Source: EW11 sp035765635 (lineage in GTDB: Bacteria; Verrucomicrobiota; Verrucomicrobiia; Opitutales; Opitutaceae). Taken from it: DNA of 64,000 nucleotides. The stretch spans positions 1 through 64,000 of the forward strand of contig DASTWZ010000005.1 of NCBI GenBank assembly GCA_035765635.1, read 5' to 3'. The translations under genes and the position numbers were made by a program. Shown in pieces: positions 1 to 9,800 of this stretch. A model generated the notes under the pieces. That model had not been told where the DNA came from, made no database searches, and was given only the letters and a program-made list of their open reading frames with translations. Position 1 is the first letter of the stretch, and each line of letters starts with the position of its first letter.

Positions 1-109
1 CGAGGACGCCAGCGCTCCCAGTGGCCGACATCGGCGATAACGCCGACGCTCGGCCGGCCGAGTGCGCCTTTCCAAGGCGCAGAAGGCTCTGGGAGCGCTG
101 GCGTCCTCG
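1..109. repeat. Cluster of nested palindromes (family D element, left window edge)
   Basis: A perfect 20-bp inverted repeat (1-20 against 90-109) encloses three smaller palindromes: TCGGCG/CGCCGA at 31-46, the self-complementary CTCGGCCGGCCGAG at 49-62, and GCGCCTT/AAGGCGC at 64-80. The whole can fold into a multi-arm structure. Its right arm (GGAGCGCTGGCGTC) resembles 38571-38596 (GGAGCGCAGGCGTC...GCCTGC), which suggests a dispersed repeat. It lies downstream of the operon that ends at 206, so a role as a 3' structure or terminator is possible. The left arm begins at the window edge, so the element may extend further. No coding sequence is supported between 1 and 205. Confidence 0.6.
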
Positions 110-205
110 CCGGCATTCTTTGTCTATGCCGCCCCAAACGCTAGTCCCACACCCATTATAAACACTGCAGTTTCGGACACGCATGATGTAAATGAAGAAG
201 TTCGC

Positions 206-1096
206 TCATGTCGCCAGCGCGAACAGCGCCTGAAGGTTGCGGAGGCACGCGCGGCTCGCTTCGCCGCCGCCGTGCGAAAACGCGTGGCCCGCAGGAAGGT
301 GCAGCACTTCTTCAGCGAGCTGCTCGACCCGCCAGTGCGTCTCGAGCGAAAGCATGCCGCGATAGCCGCTCCGCCGAATCACCGAAAGGTGTTCGCGCCA
401 GCCGACGTCGCCAACTCCGACCGGCATCGCGACCGCGTGACTCCCACTCGCGCTCGCCCGGCCGCGCACCGCGTCCTTGACGTGGATGTGGAAAATTCGC
501 GGCGCCAACGCGGCGAACGAATCCGCCACCGCGACCCTCGGATGCGGCAGGTAAAGCATGTTGCAAGGATCCCAGACGATACCGAAGCGCGAGCCTGGCA
601 GCTTCGCGAACAGCATCGCCAGTTCCTCACCGGTCGCCACGGCGCACGAGTGTTCGTTCTCCACACCGATGCGAACCTGCGCGTCCGCGGCGATTTTTCC
701 CAGGCGCTCGAGTTGCGCGGCGATTCGCGGAATCCGCTCGCCGCGCTCGTCGCCCGGTCGCCGCAAAAACGTGAACACGCGCACGAGATCGCACTTCAGC
801 TCGCGAGCCACCGCCACGCTACGCTTGAAAATTTCGATGTCCGCTTCGACCGCGGCCGCATCACCGAGGTCGCATTTGAACACGGGCGACGCGCAACCGA
901 AAATCCGCCAACCTTCGTCATCGGCCGCGCGGCGAACCGCCGCGATGTCCTCGGGCGTCAGGTCCTTGAACGCGCGACCAAACGCGCTGCGCAGCTCGAT
1001 CCCGGGCAGACGAAATTCCTTCGCGAAGCGGACAACCTCGGAGAGGTCTTGGGAAATTTCATCCGAGATGATCGTGATGGAGCCGGGAAATTTCAT
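206..1096 (-). CDS. Sugar phosphate isomerase/epimerase family protein (xylose-isomerase-like TIM barrel)
   Basis: The 296-residue protein has the layout of the AP-endonuclease-2/xylose isomerase-like TIM barrel used by sugar isomerases, epimerases and keto-sugar enzymes. Candidate metal ligands are visible in order: Glu146 in GVENEHS, Asp176 in VWDPCNM, His205 in IFHIHVKDA and Glu252 in SLETHW. No signal peptide is seen, so it should be cytoplasmic. It is the last gene of the seven-gene minus-strand operon, starting 2 nt after the ThuA-like gene, which implies that it acts on a product of the same sugar pathway. The exact substrate cannot be read from sequence, and 3-keto-sugar hydrolase or epimerase activity is as likely as a classical isomerase. 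Confidence 0.85.
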   Translation of the reverse strand: MKFPGSITIISDEISQDLSEVVRFAKEFRLPGIELRSAFGRAFKDLTPEDIAAVRRAADDEGWRIFGCASPVFKCDLGDAAAVEADIEIFKRSVAVARELKCDLVRVFTFLRRPGDERGERIPRIAAQLERLGKIAADAQVRIGVENEHSCAVATGEELAMLFAKLPGSRFGIVWDPCNMLYLPHPRVAVADSFAALAPRIFHIHVKDAVRGRASASGSHAVAMPVGVGDVGWREHLSVIRRSGYRGMLSLETHWRVEQLAEEVLHLPAGHAFSHGGGEASRACLRNLQALFALAT

Positions 1097-1098
1097 CG

Positions 1099-1962
1099 TT
1101 ACTTCGCCGCCTCTCCAACGCTAAGCCCGGCGGCCCAGAAAATGCCGTTTCGCAGCAGATGGACGAACGATGCGTTCTTGAAATCCGCCGGACTGCCGAG
1201 CGACGTGTAGAACGTCCGGCCGCCGCCGATGTGAGTGAAGGTCCACGCCACCGGCTGAGCCGATTCGCCCGGAATCGCCGCGACCAGCAACGCCTCGGCG
1301 CCCGGGCGAAGCGGAGACACTTTGTAGAGTGTGCTCTGCGACGTGAACGGCAGACTGACGCCGCTGAGCAGCGCCGAGTCGGGACGGTCTGCCGCGGTGA
1401 CCGTGGAGATGCTGCCGATGCGATAATGGTTGTGATAATTTCCGCCTATCACCTCGGCATCCCACTCCGGCCAATCCGCGTCTCCGGCGGGCACAGAACC
1501 AGTCATCAATTTGAAAGCATGAGACGCAGTGCGAATCCCGACGACCGGCCGGCCCGATTTCACGTAGCGACGGATTGCATCGAGCTGCTCCCGCGGCGGC
1601 GTCCGGCGGCGCACGCTGACGAGCAGCACGTCGGCGTCGGCAAGTTCCTCGATGTTGGAAAACGCGACGGCGCCCGGCTCGGTCGATCCGGCGACCACGA
1701 CCACGCGAAAGTCCTTTTGCAGATGTTGGCTGGCGAATTCCGGGAGCGTGTGGGCCGTTTCGTATTCCGGCTCGGCGATCAACATCACGAGTTTTTTCCG
1801 TGAGTCCTGGTGCGCGTGCGCGTCTGCGTTTTTCGCCTGGGCCGCAGCGGTCAGGCCGAGCATGCCTCCCAGGCCGAGCATGCCGCCCACGACGAGCGAA
1901 CTCGCGACAAGGCGCGTGAAAAAATGCCAGACGAAAACGAAAGCGCAGGACGTGTTTTTCAT
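1099..1962 (-). CDS. ThuA-like domain protein, secreted
   Basis: The 287-residue protein starts with a hydrophobic signal-like segment (about residues 12-43, Gly/Leu-rich, ending in AAAQA). A ThuA-type, glutamine-amidotransferase-like fold follows: MLIAEPEYET near the start of the domain, DVLLVSVRRRTPP, a VVGIRTASHAF strand-turn and a late IGGGRTFYTSLG motif. ThuA-like proteins accompany trehalose and keto-glucoside utilisation genes and are very common in planctomycete and verrucomicrobial catabolic loci, but their reaction is poorly defined. The start codon overlaps the stop of the enolase-family gene (ATGA), and the isomerase gene follows after 2 nt, so it is translated as part of the operon. 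A periplasmic site would match the upstream glycosidase and lipoprotein. Confidence 0.85.
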   Translation of the reverse strand: MKNTSCAFVFVWHFFTRLVASSLVVGGMLGLGGMLGLTAAAQAKNADAHAHQDSRKKLVMLIAEPEYETAHTLPEFASQHLQKDFRVVVVAGSTEPGAVAFSNIEELADADVLLVSVRRRTPPREQLDAIRRYVKSGRPVVGIRTASHAFKLMTGSVPAGDADWPEWDAEVIGGNYHNHYRIGSISTVTAADRPDSALLSGVSLPFTSQSTLYKVSPLRPGAEALLVAAIPGESAQPVAWTFTHIGGGRTFYTSLGSPADFKNASFVHLLRNGIFWAAGLSVGEAAK

Positions 1963-3260
1963 GAAGAAGAAATGCCCGGCACGAGAGCGGCGTAGTGCGC
2001 GCTCTCCTCGAAAACTCCGCCGCTGCGGGCAAAGAATTCATCGTCCAGCGCGAACAGTCCGCCGCGAGATTTCGTCCACGAGGCGCCCGCGCGCGGATGA
2101 TACGATTCCAGTCGCGGCCAATCGCGGTAGTTCTGCGCGCCGTTGGTTTCGAGCACGCCGACGGAGAGTCCTGGGAGACGATCGAGGCGCGCGGCGACGA
2201 TCTTGCCCCAATCGACCAGAATCGGCGTCACAGTAAGATCCGCACAAAAACAGGGCACACCGCGCGCCTGCGCGGCCGCCACCATGCGCAGACTCACGGA
2301 AAGCGTCTTCGCCACCGGCTTCAGCGCGATCGCGCCATAGCCGGCGTCGATGCGCGCGGCGACGTCGGCCACCGAGTGCGCGCTCTCGTCGGCGGCGACG
2401 CGAACAGGCAGATCGCGCACATCGCACTCGAAATCTTCCGCGAACGGCTCCTCGAGAAGCACGACATGTTCGAGTGCACCGATGCGTTCGCAATGGTCGA
2501 GCAACCGCCGCACGCGATCCTTCGAATCATAGTGCCCATTCGCATCGAGGTAATAAGCGATGCGCCCGCTGGCCGTGTGCGGCGTCGCGCAGTCGCGCAC
2601 CGCCGCGTGAATCGCGGAAATTCGCGCGCAATCCCATTCGAGCATTTTCGCGCGATCGCCATCGCGCGCCGGATCGCTGCCGATCTTGATCTTGAGCAGA
2701 GGATGCCCCGCACGGGCGAACTCAGCAGCCTGTTCGACCGCCACCGCATAACTGATGAGCGGGATGACCGCGATCGCGGGATGCCGGCACGGCAATGCGG
2801 TGCGATATTGCCCGGAGAGCGCGTCCAACGACGTCGTGCCCCTCGCGGCGGCGTAAAGTTGCCAGGCGGCATTGTCCACTGCGACGAGCGCGTTCAACGC
2901 AAACGTTGGCCGGAGCTGGGCTTGACCCGTAATGGTCCGGCCAAAGGCCAGAACCTCCGGCAGGATCTGATCGAGCAGTTCCTCCGGGCGCCCGAAACTC
3001 CGGCCCACGCAAAGGCGCAACGCGTGAGCGGTGAGCTGGAACATGAGACCGTTGCCGGCAGATTCAGAAAAACGCGCAAAGACCGTCTCATCCGACCACA
3101 GCACGCTCTGGCTCGCGATCCCGACGCCGCGACGCCCATCGGTGCTGCGGAGACCGGCGACGCTTTGCCAGATTTCCGTCAGGAAACCGCCCTTGAAGCC
3201 GAAGGGCGCGCGCAGGGGCTCGCGCTCGAAATTGCAGTCGGTTTTGGCGATGGTGATCAT
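1959..3260 (-). CDS. Enolase superfamily protein (mandelate racemase/muconate lactonizing type)
   Basis: The 433-residue protein has a capping domain followed by a barrel with the muconate-lactonizing subgroup signature: K190-I-K192 (LLKIKIGSD), Asp239 (YYLDANGHY), Glu270/271 (VVLLEEPFAED), Asp291-Glu292 (VAADESAHS) and Lys314 (ALKPVAK). Members abstract a proton alpha to a carboxylate and stabilise the enolate on Mg2+. Substrates include sugar acids, dipeptides and muconate. The open frame continues far upstream, antisense-like across the transporter. The ATG at 3260 is chosen because residues 1-30 match the family N-terminus and because it overlaps the transporter stop by 4 nt (ATGA). Next to an MFS carrier it may dehydrate or epimerise a sugar acid, but substrate assignment is inference. 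Confidence 0.85.
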   Translation of the reverse strand: MITIAKTDCNFEREPLRAPFGFKGGFLTEIWQSVAGLRSTDGRRGVGIASQSVLWSDETVFARFSESAGNGLMFQLTAHALRLCVGRSFGRPEELLDQILPEVLAFGRTITGQAQLRPTFALNALVAVDNAAWQLYAAARGTTSLDALSGQYRTALPCRHPAIAVIPLISYAVAVEQAAEFARAGHPLLKIKIGSDPARDGDRAKMLEWDCARISAIHAAVRDCATPHTASGRIAYYLDANGHYDSKDRVRRLLDHCERIGALEHVVLLEEPFAEDFECDVRDLPVRVAADESAHSVADVAARIDAGYGAIALKPVAKTLSVSLRMVAAAQARGVPCFCADLTVTPILVDWGKIVAARLDRLPGLSVGVLETNGAQNYRDWPRLESYHPRAGASWTKSRGGLFALDDEFFARSGGVFEESAHYAALVPGISSS

Positions 3261-4537
3261 TCGGGAAGCGACTGGTCCTTGGTCTCGGGCGCCAGCCAGA
3301 TTATGGCCGCGCCGAGCAAGTAAACGAGCGTGATCACCGTGCCCATGCGCGCATAATTTCCATCGTAAAACTCCACCAGTCGGCCGGCGCCGAGCGCGCC
3401 GACCGCCGCGAGAATCCGACCGGCGTTGTAGCCGATTCCCTGCGCCGTGGCGCGAACGCGCGTTGGAAAAAGCTCCGGCAGATACAGCGGCAGCCAACCA
3501 AAGAACGCGGCGGTGAACACGCCCACGAGAAACGAGAGGACCTGAAACGCCGCGCCGTAATGCGAGACGCCGTGAAAGAGCAGCGCGCACGTGCCGAACG
3601 AGCCCAAACAGAGCACGGAAAACGCGGCACGCCGGCCACGTCGCGCCGCCAGCGCGCCGCTGATGCAGCCAACGACGGCTCCGCTCGCGATCAGCACCTG
3701 CGTGAGCGCCTTGGCGGCGGGCACAGTGCCGTGGGTCAGCTTGTCGGCCCAGAGCGGTATCCATTGCACCGAACCCCACGTGCCAATCATCACGATCGCA
3801 GCGAGAGTGATGGCCATGATCGTGCGGCCGCGCAGCGGCGCGGCGAAAATCTCGGAGAGCGGGTGCGCTTTTCGTTGGGCAACGGCTGCGGTCCAGCGCT
3901 GTGATTCGGGAACGAACAACCGCACGAAAAACGTCAGCGCCGCTGGCGCCGCACCCACGAGCATCACCCAGCGCCACGAGTGTGCCGTGATCGGCACGAA
4001 ATAGCCGATGGCGCCAATCGCCAGAAATCCGATATTCGACGCCGCGCCGATCGCTCCCGCGAGCCACGGACGGTGGTGACCAGGCCAGGTTTCCATCACC
4101 AGCGCCACGCCGAGCGACCACTCGCCACCCATACCGAGCGCGGCGACGAAACGGAAGACCGCGAGTTCCCATGGCGACGTGGCGAAATAGCACGCGCCGG
4201 TGAACGCCGAATAAACGAGAATGCTGAGCGACATCGCCCGCACGCGGCCGAGCCGATCTCCGAGCCAGCCGAAGACGAGTCCGCCGAATGCCGCACCGAC
4301 CAAAAACACCGCCGTGAGCCGGCCCATCCACACGCCGATCTGTTGATCGGTGTCGACCGCGAGCAGCTCGCGCAACGCCGGGCGGGCAACCAGTGGGAAT
4401 ATCCCCTGCTCCATCCCGTCGAACATCCAGCCGAGGAACGCCGCGATCAGTGTCAACCAGGCCGCACGGGAAAGGGGCGCGGATTCGGCGGCGGCTCGGC
4501 TATTGTCTGTGCTTTCGTGGGGAGTGACGACTCGCAT
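3257..4537 (-). CDS. MFS transporter, sugar/organic-acid symporter type
   Basis: This 426-residue polytopic protein has about 12 hydrophobic segments. The first begins near residue 27 with the FLGWMFDGMEQGIFPL signature of the aromatic-acid/sugar-acid and SV2-like MFS branch. The loop 2-3 motif is GWLGDRLGRVRAM, and a second copy-like motif (ARRGRRAAF) follows the sixth helix. It should import a small solute across the inner membrane by proton symport. The gene begins 4 nt after the glycosidase stop and its stop overlaps the start of the enolase-family gene. The cargo is therefore probably the sugar or sugar acid released by the glycosidase and handled by the downstream enzymes. Substrate specificity is not readable. 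Confidence 0.85.
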   Translation of the reverse strand: MRVVTPHESTDNSRAAAESAPLSRAAWLTLIAAFLGWMFDGMEQGIFPLVARPALRELLAVDTDQQIGVWMGRLTAVFLVGAAFGGLVFGWLGDRLGRVRAMSLSILVYSAFTGACYFATSPWELAVFRFVAALGMGGEWSLGVALVMETWPGHHRPWLAGAIGAASNIGFLAIGAIGYFVPITAHSWRWVMLVGAAPAALTFFVRLFVPESQRWTAAVAQRKAHPLSEIFAAPLRGRTIMAITLAAIVMIGTWGSVQWIPLWADKLTHGTVPAAKALTQVLIASGAVVGCISGALAARRGRRAAFSVLCLGSFGTCALLFHGVSHYGAAFQVLSFLVGVFTAAFFGWLPLYLPELFPTRVRATAQGIGYNAGRILAAVGALGAGRLVEFYDGNYARMGTVITLVYLLGAAIIWLAPETKDQSLPE

Positions 4538-4541
4538 GATT

Positions 4542-6866
4542 TCAGGGAAAAACTTTCAGGAGTTTCGCGACCGCGCTTTTCGCGATCACCGGTGTCGGCA
4601 AGACGAGGCGTCCGCCGTCAGCCTTGGCGGTGTCGCGACGCAATACTTCGCCGGTCAGCGTGTCGATCCACGTGACCGTGTAGGCGCCGTCGACGACATG
4701 GTTCAAGTGCAGCAGACCCTCGGGTTGCGGCTCGATCTTGCGACCGAGGCGGGCGAACAGCCACGTGAACTGCGGATTGCGCAGCCAGAGCAGCATGCAG
4801 CCGTCGCTTTGCAGGCCGGCAAATTCGAGGTTGGGACCGAGACGCTGGCGATAGTTGGTCAGCTCGTACGCAACGGTGAATCGGTCGCTCCAAAAATTTT
4901 TGGCGGTGGCGGGCTGGGCATTCGCCACGACGACGCGATGCGCGCCGGCGGCGAGCGGGATGGGAAACTGTTTGAAATAGTCCCACGTCGCCTTCGGGTT
5001 CTCACGCGAGAGGGCCTGGTGCAGCACTGTCTGCCCATCCACTTTCACCTCGAGGATCGGATGCTGTTCGCCGCTCAGACGCGGCACATGGAGAACGAGC
5101 TGGCCGTCGCGCGGCATGGTGATGAGCAGCGTGCGCTGGCTGTCTCGCGTCGCGACCGCGGCATCGTTGCGCGCTTTTTCGTCGACCGCGCCAGCGACGC
5201 CAGCAGGCGCGAGCGCGCCATTGAAGCACTCGGGTCGGTCCACATTGCCTTCCGGAGTCACCGTGAAAACTTCCGGGCGCGGATTTGGACAGGTGGTAAA
5301 CGCATAGTTGGTCGAGAACCCCTCGAAGAACACGTTGGTGAAATACGGCGCCCGCTGCGGATCGCGGAAGCCGAGTGACTCCATCTCGACGGTTTTCCAC
5401 GCGGAGCGATTGAACGCCACGTCCTTCATCACCGCGGCGAACGGCGTGTAGTAGTGATAGAGATTCTGGCCGTCGACCCACTTGTCCCATTCCCAGACGA
5501 GCGCGCCGCCGGCCGCCCCGCCGAAGGCCGCGCCCCAGAGGCCGTCGTGCAGCGCGATGCCGGTCGGATCGTTCTGCGGCCAGCGATCGTAATGTCCGAG
5601 GCCGAACTCCGAAAGGAGGTAAGGCTTCGGGCGGCGCGCCGTCATGAACCGCGCGGCCCAGAGCGCCGACGAAGCCGTGTCGTGGCGCGTGTAGAGATTG
5701 GTCGAAACGAGTTCGGTCTCGGGAAGATCGTCCACCTCGGCGTGGCCATCGAGGTTGCCGTAGTTCGTGTTGATGGGATGCCGATTCGGATCGATCGAGC
5801 GCAGATAGCGCGCCATGTCGCGGTGCCAGTTGGCAATCGGCGTCGCAGCATAATCATTGCACGAGTCAACTTCGTTCCAAAACATCCACGAAAAAATCGC
5901 CGTGGAATACGACCAACGCGCCACGATGTAGCGGAGCCGTTTGCGGAAAAACTCCGCGGCCTTCGCGCTGGTGAAAAATTCCGCGGGCCGGGTAATCACG
6001 CCGCCGTTGGCCATGTTGTAGGTGAACCTTTCCCACCAGAGGCCGGCGCGCAGCGATTGCTGGGCTTCGAGCGTGGGCATCACGACAACGCCGAGTTTTT
6101 CGGCCAGCTCGATCTGGTGGTCGGCGCGCCAGGCGCTCGCGAGGTCGTAAACGCCGAGCGCGCGGCGCGGCTCCGTCGAGGCGCGGCTCTCGATATCCAT
6201 GCCGGAGTAGCACCACCAAGTCCGGATGAAATTGCCCCCGGCGCGCGCAAGGCTCGTGAGCCATTTGTCCATCGCGTACGTGGCGGCGTGACCCGGCACG
6301 AGCATGTTCTGTCCGATCACGAAAAACGGCGCGCCATCATCGTATTCGAAGTAGCGCGGGTTGGTGCGCGAGATGCGGGTAAAACCGTGCGAGTTGCTGT
6401 TCGCCGTGCACTCGAAGGTCGCAACCGGGCTTTCGATCGTGCGGCCGGCATTCTGCAGGCGCAGGTGCCAGCGATAGGTCCCCGCCTCGACGGGCGTGAA
6501 GCGGAGTTTCCAGCACGGCGCGCCGTCGGCGGTGAGCTTTTCGTCGCCCTCGATTTGTTCGCGACGATAGTGCTGGAAAAAAAAGGCCGGCACGACGATC
6601 GCCGCGCCGTGGGGCGGTTCGACGAGGCAATCGATCGCGACCTCGTCGGGGTCGAACGGATTGGCCCAGTGACCGTGAGCCTGGAAGGTCAGCTCGAACT
6701 TTTCGTAACGGGGAACGCTGACGGCGTTTGCCTGGATTTCTTCCAGCGCAGGATCGGAATTGCTCGCGATGCCAGGCGCAGGCGCCAGCGCAGACGGCGA
6801 TTCGGGCGCGGCCGAGACGGTCGCCGCGAAAATCGCGAAACCGAGAAGGGCAAAATGTCGTTTCAT
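4542..6866 (-). CDS. DUF5060-type, clan GH-A glycoside hydrolase, secreted
   Basis: A 774-residue protein with an N-terminal signal peptide (MKRHFALLGFAIFAATVSAA). Residues about 45-160 form a beta-sandwich module like DUF5060 (YEKFELTFQAHGHWANPFDP...). A cellulase-like (beta/alpha)8 barrel follows. The clan-A catalytic pair is visible: acid/base Glu332 after Asn in MFWNEVDS, and nucleophile Glu420 in YLLSEFGLG. A C-terminal beta-rich region from about residue 530 (LLITMPRDGQLVLHVPRLSG) may be a carbohydrate-binding domain. It probably trims an oligosaccharide in the periplasm or outside the cell. The open frame extends upstream, but the ATG at 6866 begins the signal peptide. It sits 31 nt after the dehydrogenase gene and 4 nt before the transporter. 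The family number and substrate are not determined. Confidence 0.85.
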   Translation of the reverse strand: MKRHFALLGFAIFAATVSAAPESPSALAPAPGIASNSDPALEEIQANAVSVPRYEKFELTFQAHGHWANPFDPDEVAIDCLVEPPHGAAIVVPAFFFQHYRREQIEGDEKLTADGAPCWKLRFTPVEAGTYRWHLRLQNAGRTIESPVATFECTANSNSHGFTRISRTNPRYFEYDDGAPFFVIGQNMLVPGHAATYAMDKWLTSLARAGGNFIRTWWCYSGMDIESRASTEPRRALGVYDLASAWRADHQIELAEKLGVVVMPTLEAQQSLRAGLWWERFTYNMANGGVITRPAEFFTSAKAAEFFRKRLRYIVARWSYSTAIFSWMFWNEVDSCNDYAATPIANWHRDMARYLRSIDPNRHPINTNYGNLDGHAEVDDLPETELVSTNLYTRHDTASSALWAARFMTARRPKPYLLSEFGLGHYDRWPQNDPTGIALHDGLWGAAFGGAAGGALVWEWDKWVDGQNLYHYYTPFAAVMKDVAFNRSAWKTVEMESLGFRDPQRAPYFTNVFFEGFSTNYAFTTCPNPRPEVFTVTPEGNVDRPECFNGALAPAGVAGAVDEKARNDAAVATRDSQRTLLITMPRDGQLVLHVPRLSGEQHPILEVKVDGQTVLHQALSRENPKATWDYFKQFPIPLAAGAHRVVVANAQPATAKNFWSDRFTVAYELTNYRQRLGPNLEFAGLQSDGCMLLWLRNPQFTWLFARLGRKIEPQPEGLLHLNHVVDGAYTVTWIDTLTGEVLRRDTAKADGGRLVLPTPVIAKSAVAKLLKVFP

Positions 6867-6897
6867 TTTGAAATCATTTACGACGATCGCGCCTCCC

Positions 6898-9800
6898 TTA
6901 CTTCTCTTTCGGGCCGGAAACCCGCGGGTTGTAGACCAGCGGCTGCGTGGTGCGCAGGTAGGAGAACAGGTCGCGCAGCTCCGCATCGCTTTTGCCCGAC
7001 AGCAGGCCCTCCGGCATGAGCGAGCGCCCGATGCCATTCATCGTCGCGATTTTTGCGCGCTCGAGCGTGATGCTCACGCCGGCCATGTCGCGCAGCACGA
7101 CGCGTTGCGGATCCTGCGAGGCGAGAAAGCCCGAATACACCGAACCGTCCTTCGTCGTGACGATGAACGACTCGTAACCTTCGCGAATTTCCGCGCTCGG
7201 GTTCACGATGTTCAGGACGATGCTCGGCAGGTCATCCCGCTTGAACGAGGTCAGGTCGGGGCCAATTTCCCCGCCCTTGCCGTAGAGTCGATGGCACGCG
7301 GCGCAGGTTTGCTCGAACTGCGTGCGCCCACGGTAAGGATCACCGCCGGGCGTGCTGACTACGCCGAGCACGCGCGCAACTTCCGCCCGCACCTGCTCGG
7401 GTTGCGCGGCAATTTTTCCGCCAAAGAGATGGTCGAGACGCGGAGCGAGCTTGCCCGAGGCCAGGAGGCGCATCTTCTCGCGCGTGTCCGGCTGAATGGT
7501 CTCGCGGGGGATCGAGCCCGCCTCGACCGCATCGAGCAGCGCGGTGGCCGAGGGGAGGCGGCTGCTGAGGACGGACTGCGCGGTGACTTTTTCCTTCGCG
7601 GAAAATTGCGCGTAGCCTGCGAGGATCGCGGCGGTGAGATTCGCGTCATCGTAAGCGGCGGCAGCGCCAAGGGCCGCATCGCGCACGGCCGGATCGTTGT
7701 CATGGAGGAGCCGCACGAGCACAGCGCTGGCGGGAGCGGCCGGAACCTGGCCGAAGACACTGATGAGGCGCAGACGATCGATGGACGGCGTTTTGGGATC
7801 CGCCATGGTGCGCAGCGCTTCGTCGATCGCGGCCGGATCCTTCTCGCGGATGCGCAAGGCAAGCGAACCGCCACCGGCCTTGATCATCGCGGCAACAAGT
7901 TCGTCTGGCAAAGCCGGCAGCACGCGGCCTTCGAACGCTTTTTCGAAACCGGCCATCAACTCCTTCCGCGTGTCGGCATCGGGCGCGGCGTCGAGCAGCT
8001 CGGCGCAAATGAGCAGATTCTCGCGACCGCCAGCCGCGGCGAAGCGGCGCATCAGGCGCTCGGTCAGGTGCCGCGCGACGAGCGGACGATGCCAGAGTGA
8101 AGCGGCGTCCGTTGTCCCGTCGCGAAAGAGCTGAACGACCGCGTCCGCGTCCGAGCCGCACTTGCTTTCGACCGCCCACCAGATTTGCAGCGGAAGATAT
8201 GGATCGTCCGCATCCGCATCGTGGACCAGCAGGCCGCGGACAATCGGCAGCGCGACCGCTGCGGAAAAGCGTTTCGCCGAGGCCGCGAGTTGACTTCGCA
8301 CTTCGACGTTCGGCTCGGACGCGGCGAGCGCGGCCAGCGCCTGCGCCGTGTCAGCGGTGACGCCGCCCGTGTCGCCGAGCAAGCGCACGGTCCACAACCG
8401 CACATAAGGATCGGCGTGCTTGAGCAGAGAGCGCGCGGTCGGCTCGTCGAAGCCACCGCTGAGGTTGAGCGCCCAGAGTTCTTCTAGCGCAAACTGTCCC
8501 GTGGCGGCGGGCAGCGCGTCGCGCAACGGCGTCACCAGCGTCGCATCGTGGCGATCGCCGAGCAGGCGCAGGGCCTGTTCGCGAATCCAGCGGTTCTCGT
8601 TGCGCAACAGCTCCACGAGTTCGCTCGAGGATTTTTTTGTGAGGTCAAAGGGCGCGACACCGGTGTGCGCATTCGCGGCACGCACGCGATAAATCCGACC
8701 GTCGGCATTCTCGATGCCTCCACCCGTGTTGTCGGTGTGCGTGATTTTCAGATCATACCAGTCCGCCACATAGATCGCTCCATCGGGCCCGTGCTTGATG
8801 TCCACGGGGCGGAAGTGTTGGTCGGAGGAGCGCACCACGGCGTCGATGTCACGCGTGGTGAACGTGGAGCCGCGCGGGGTGATTTCGGTGAGCGGGACTT
8901 CGCCGTTGAGCGGGTCGATCGCGACGAGTTGGCCGCGATAGCGTTCCGGCAGCGCGCCGCCTTCGTAAATGATGAAATTGTGCGAGAACCTCGCCACCGC
9001 CGGGTGCCGCATGGGCGGAAAATAACCGAAGGCATACGGGTTCGAGAGGGCGCCATGTTTCTCGAAACCTTTGAGAAAATAACCGCCTTGCACGTAGTGA
9101 AAGCCGCGGGTGTTGCCGCCATTGTGCCCGGAAAACACGCGGCCCTTGCTGTCGATCTCGCAACCAAAGGTGTTGCCGCCGCCCTCGGCATAAACCTCGA
9201 AGCGATGCGACTCGGGTTGATAACGCCAAATGCACTGGCCGGCGATGTGTGCGATCGGCGCGCGGTCGATGCCCGGGCGGACGATGTCGGCGGTCACGGT
9301 CGATCCCTGCGCGCCATAGAGCCAGCCGTCCGGGCCCCAGCGGAGGGAGTTCGCCACCGCGTGCGTGTCCTCGATGCCGAAACCGTCGAGCAGAACGCTC
9401 GGCGGACCGTCGGGCACGTCGTCGTTGTTGGCGTCGGGATAAAAAAGCAGTTGTGGCGGACTCAGCACCCATACGCCGCCGCGCCCGCGGCAGACAGCCG
9501 TGGTGATGTTGAGGCCGTCGAGAAACGTGATGGTCTTCGAAAAGCTGCCGTCGCCCGCGACGTCCTCGTGAATCGTGATCCGGTCATTGCCGCGGAAGGC
9601 GCTCTTGTCCAGCGTGTCGTAGGGCGGCGGCGGCTTCTTGCGATCATAGACGACGCGCCAGAACTCGTCGTGCGACTCGACCTTCAGACCTGCCGGGTAC
9701 GGATACTGGCGATATTGCACGACCCACATCCGCCCGCGCTCGTCGAAGTTGAGAAAGACCGGCTGCGCAATGGTCGGCTCCTGCAGCACGCGGTCGATCG

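Noticed and set aside
3261..4331. Open upstream extension of the enolase-family gene
   Set aside because: It overlaps the well-supported MFS gene in another frame of the same strand and is Arg-rich. The ATGA-coupled start at 3260 fits the family.
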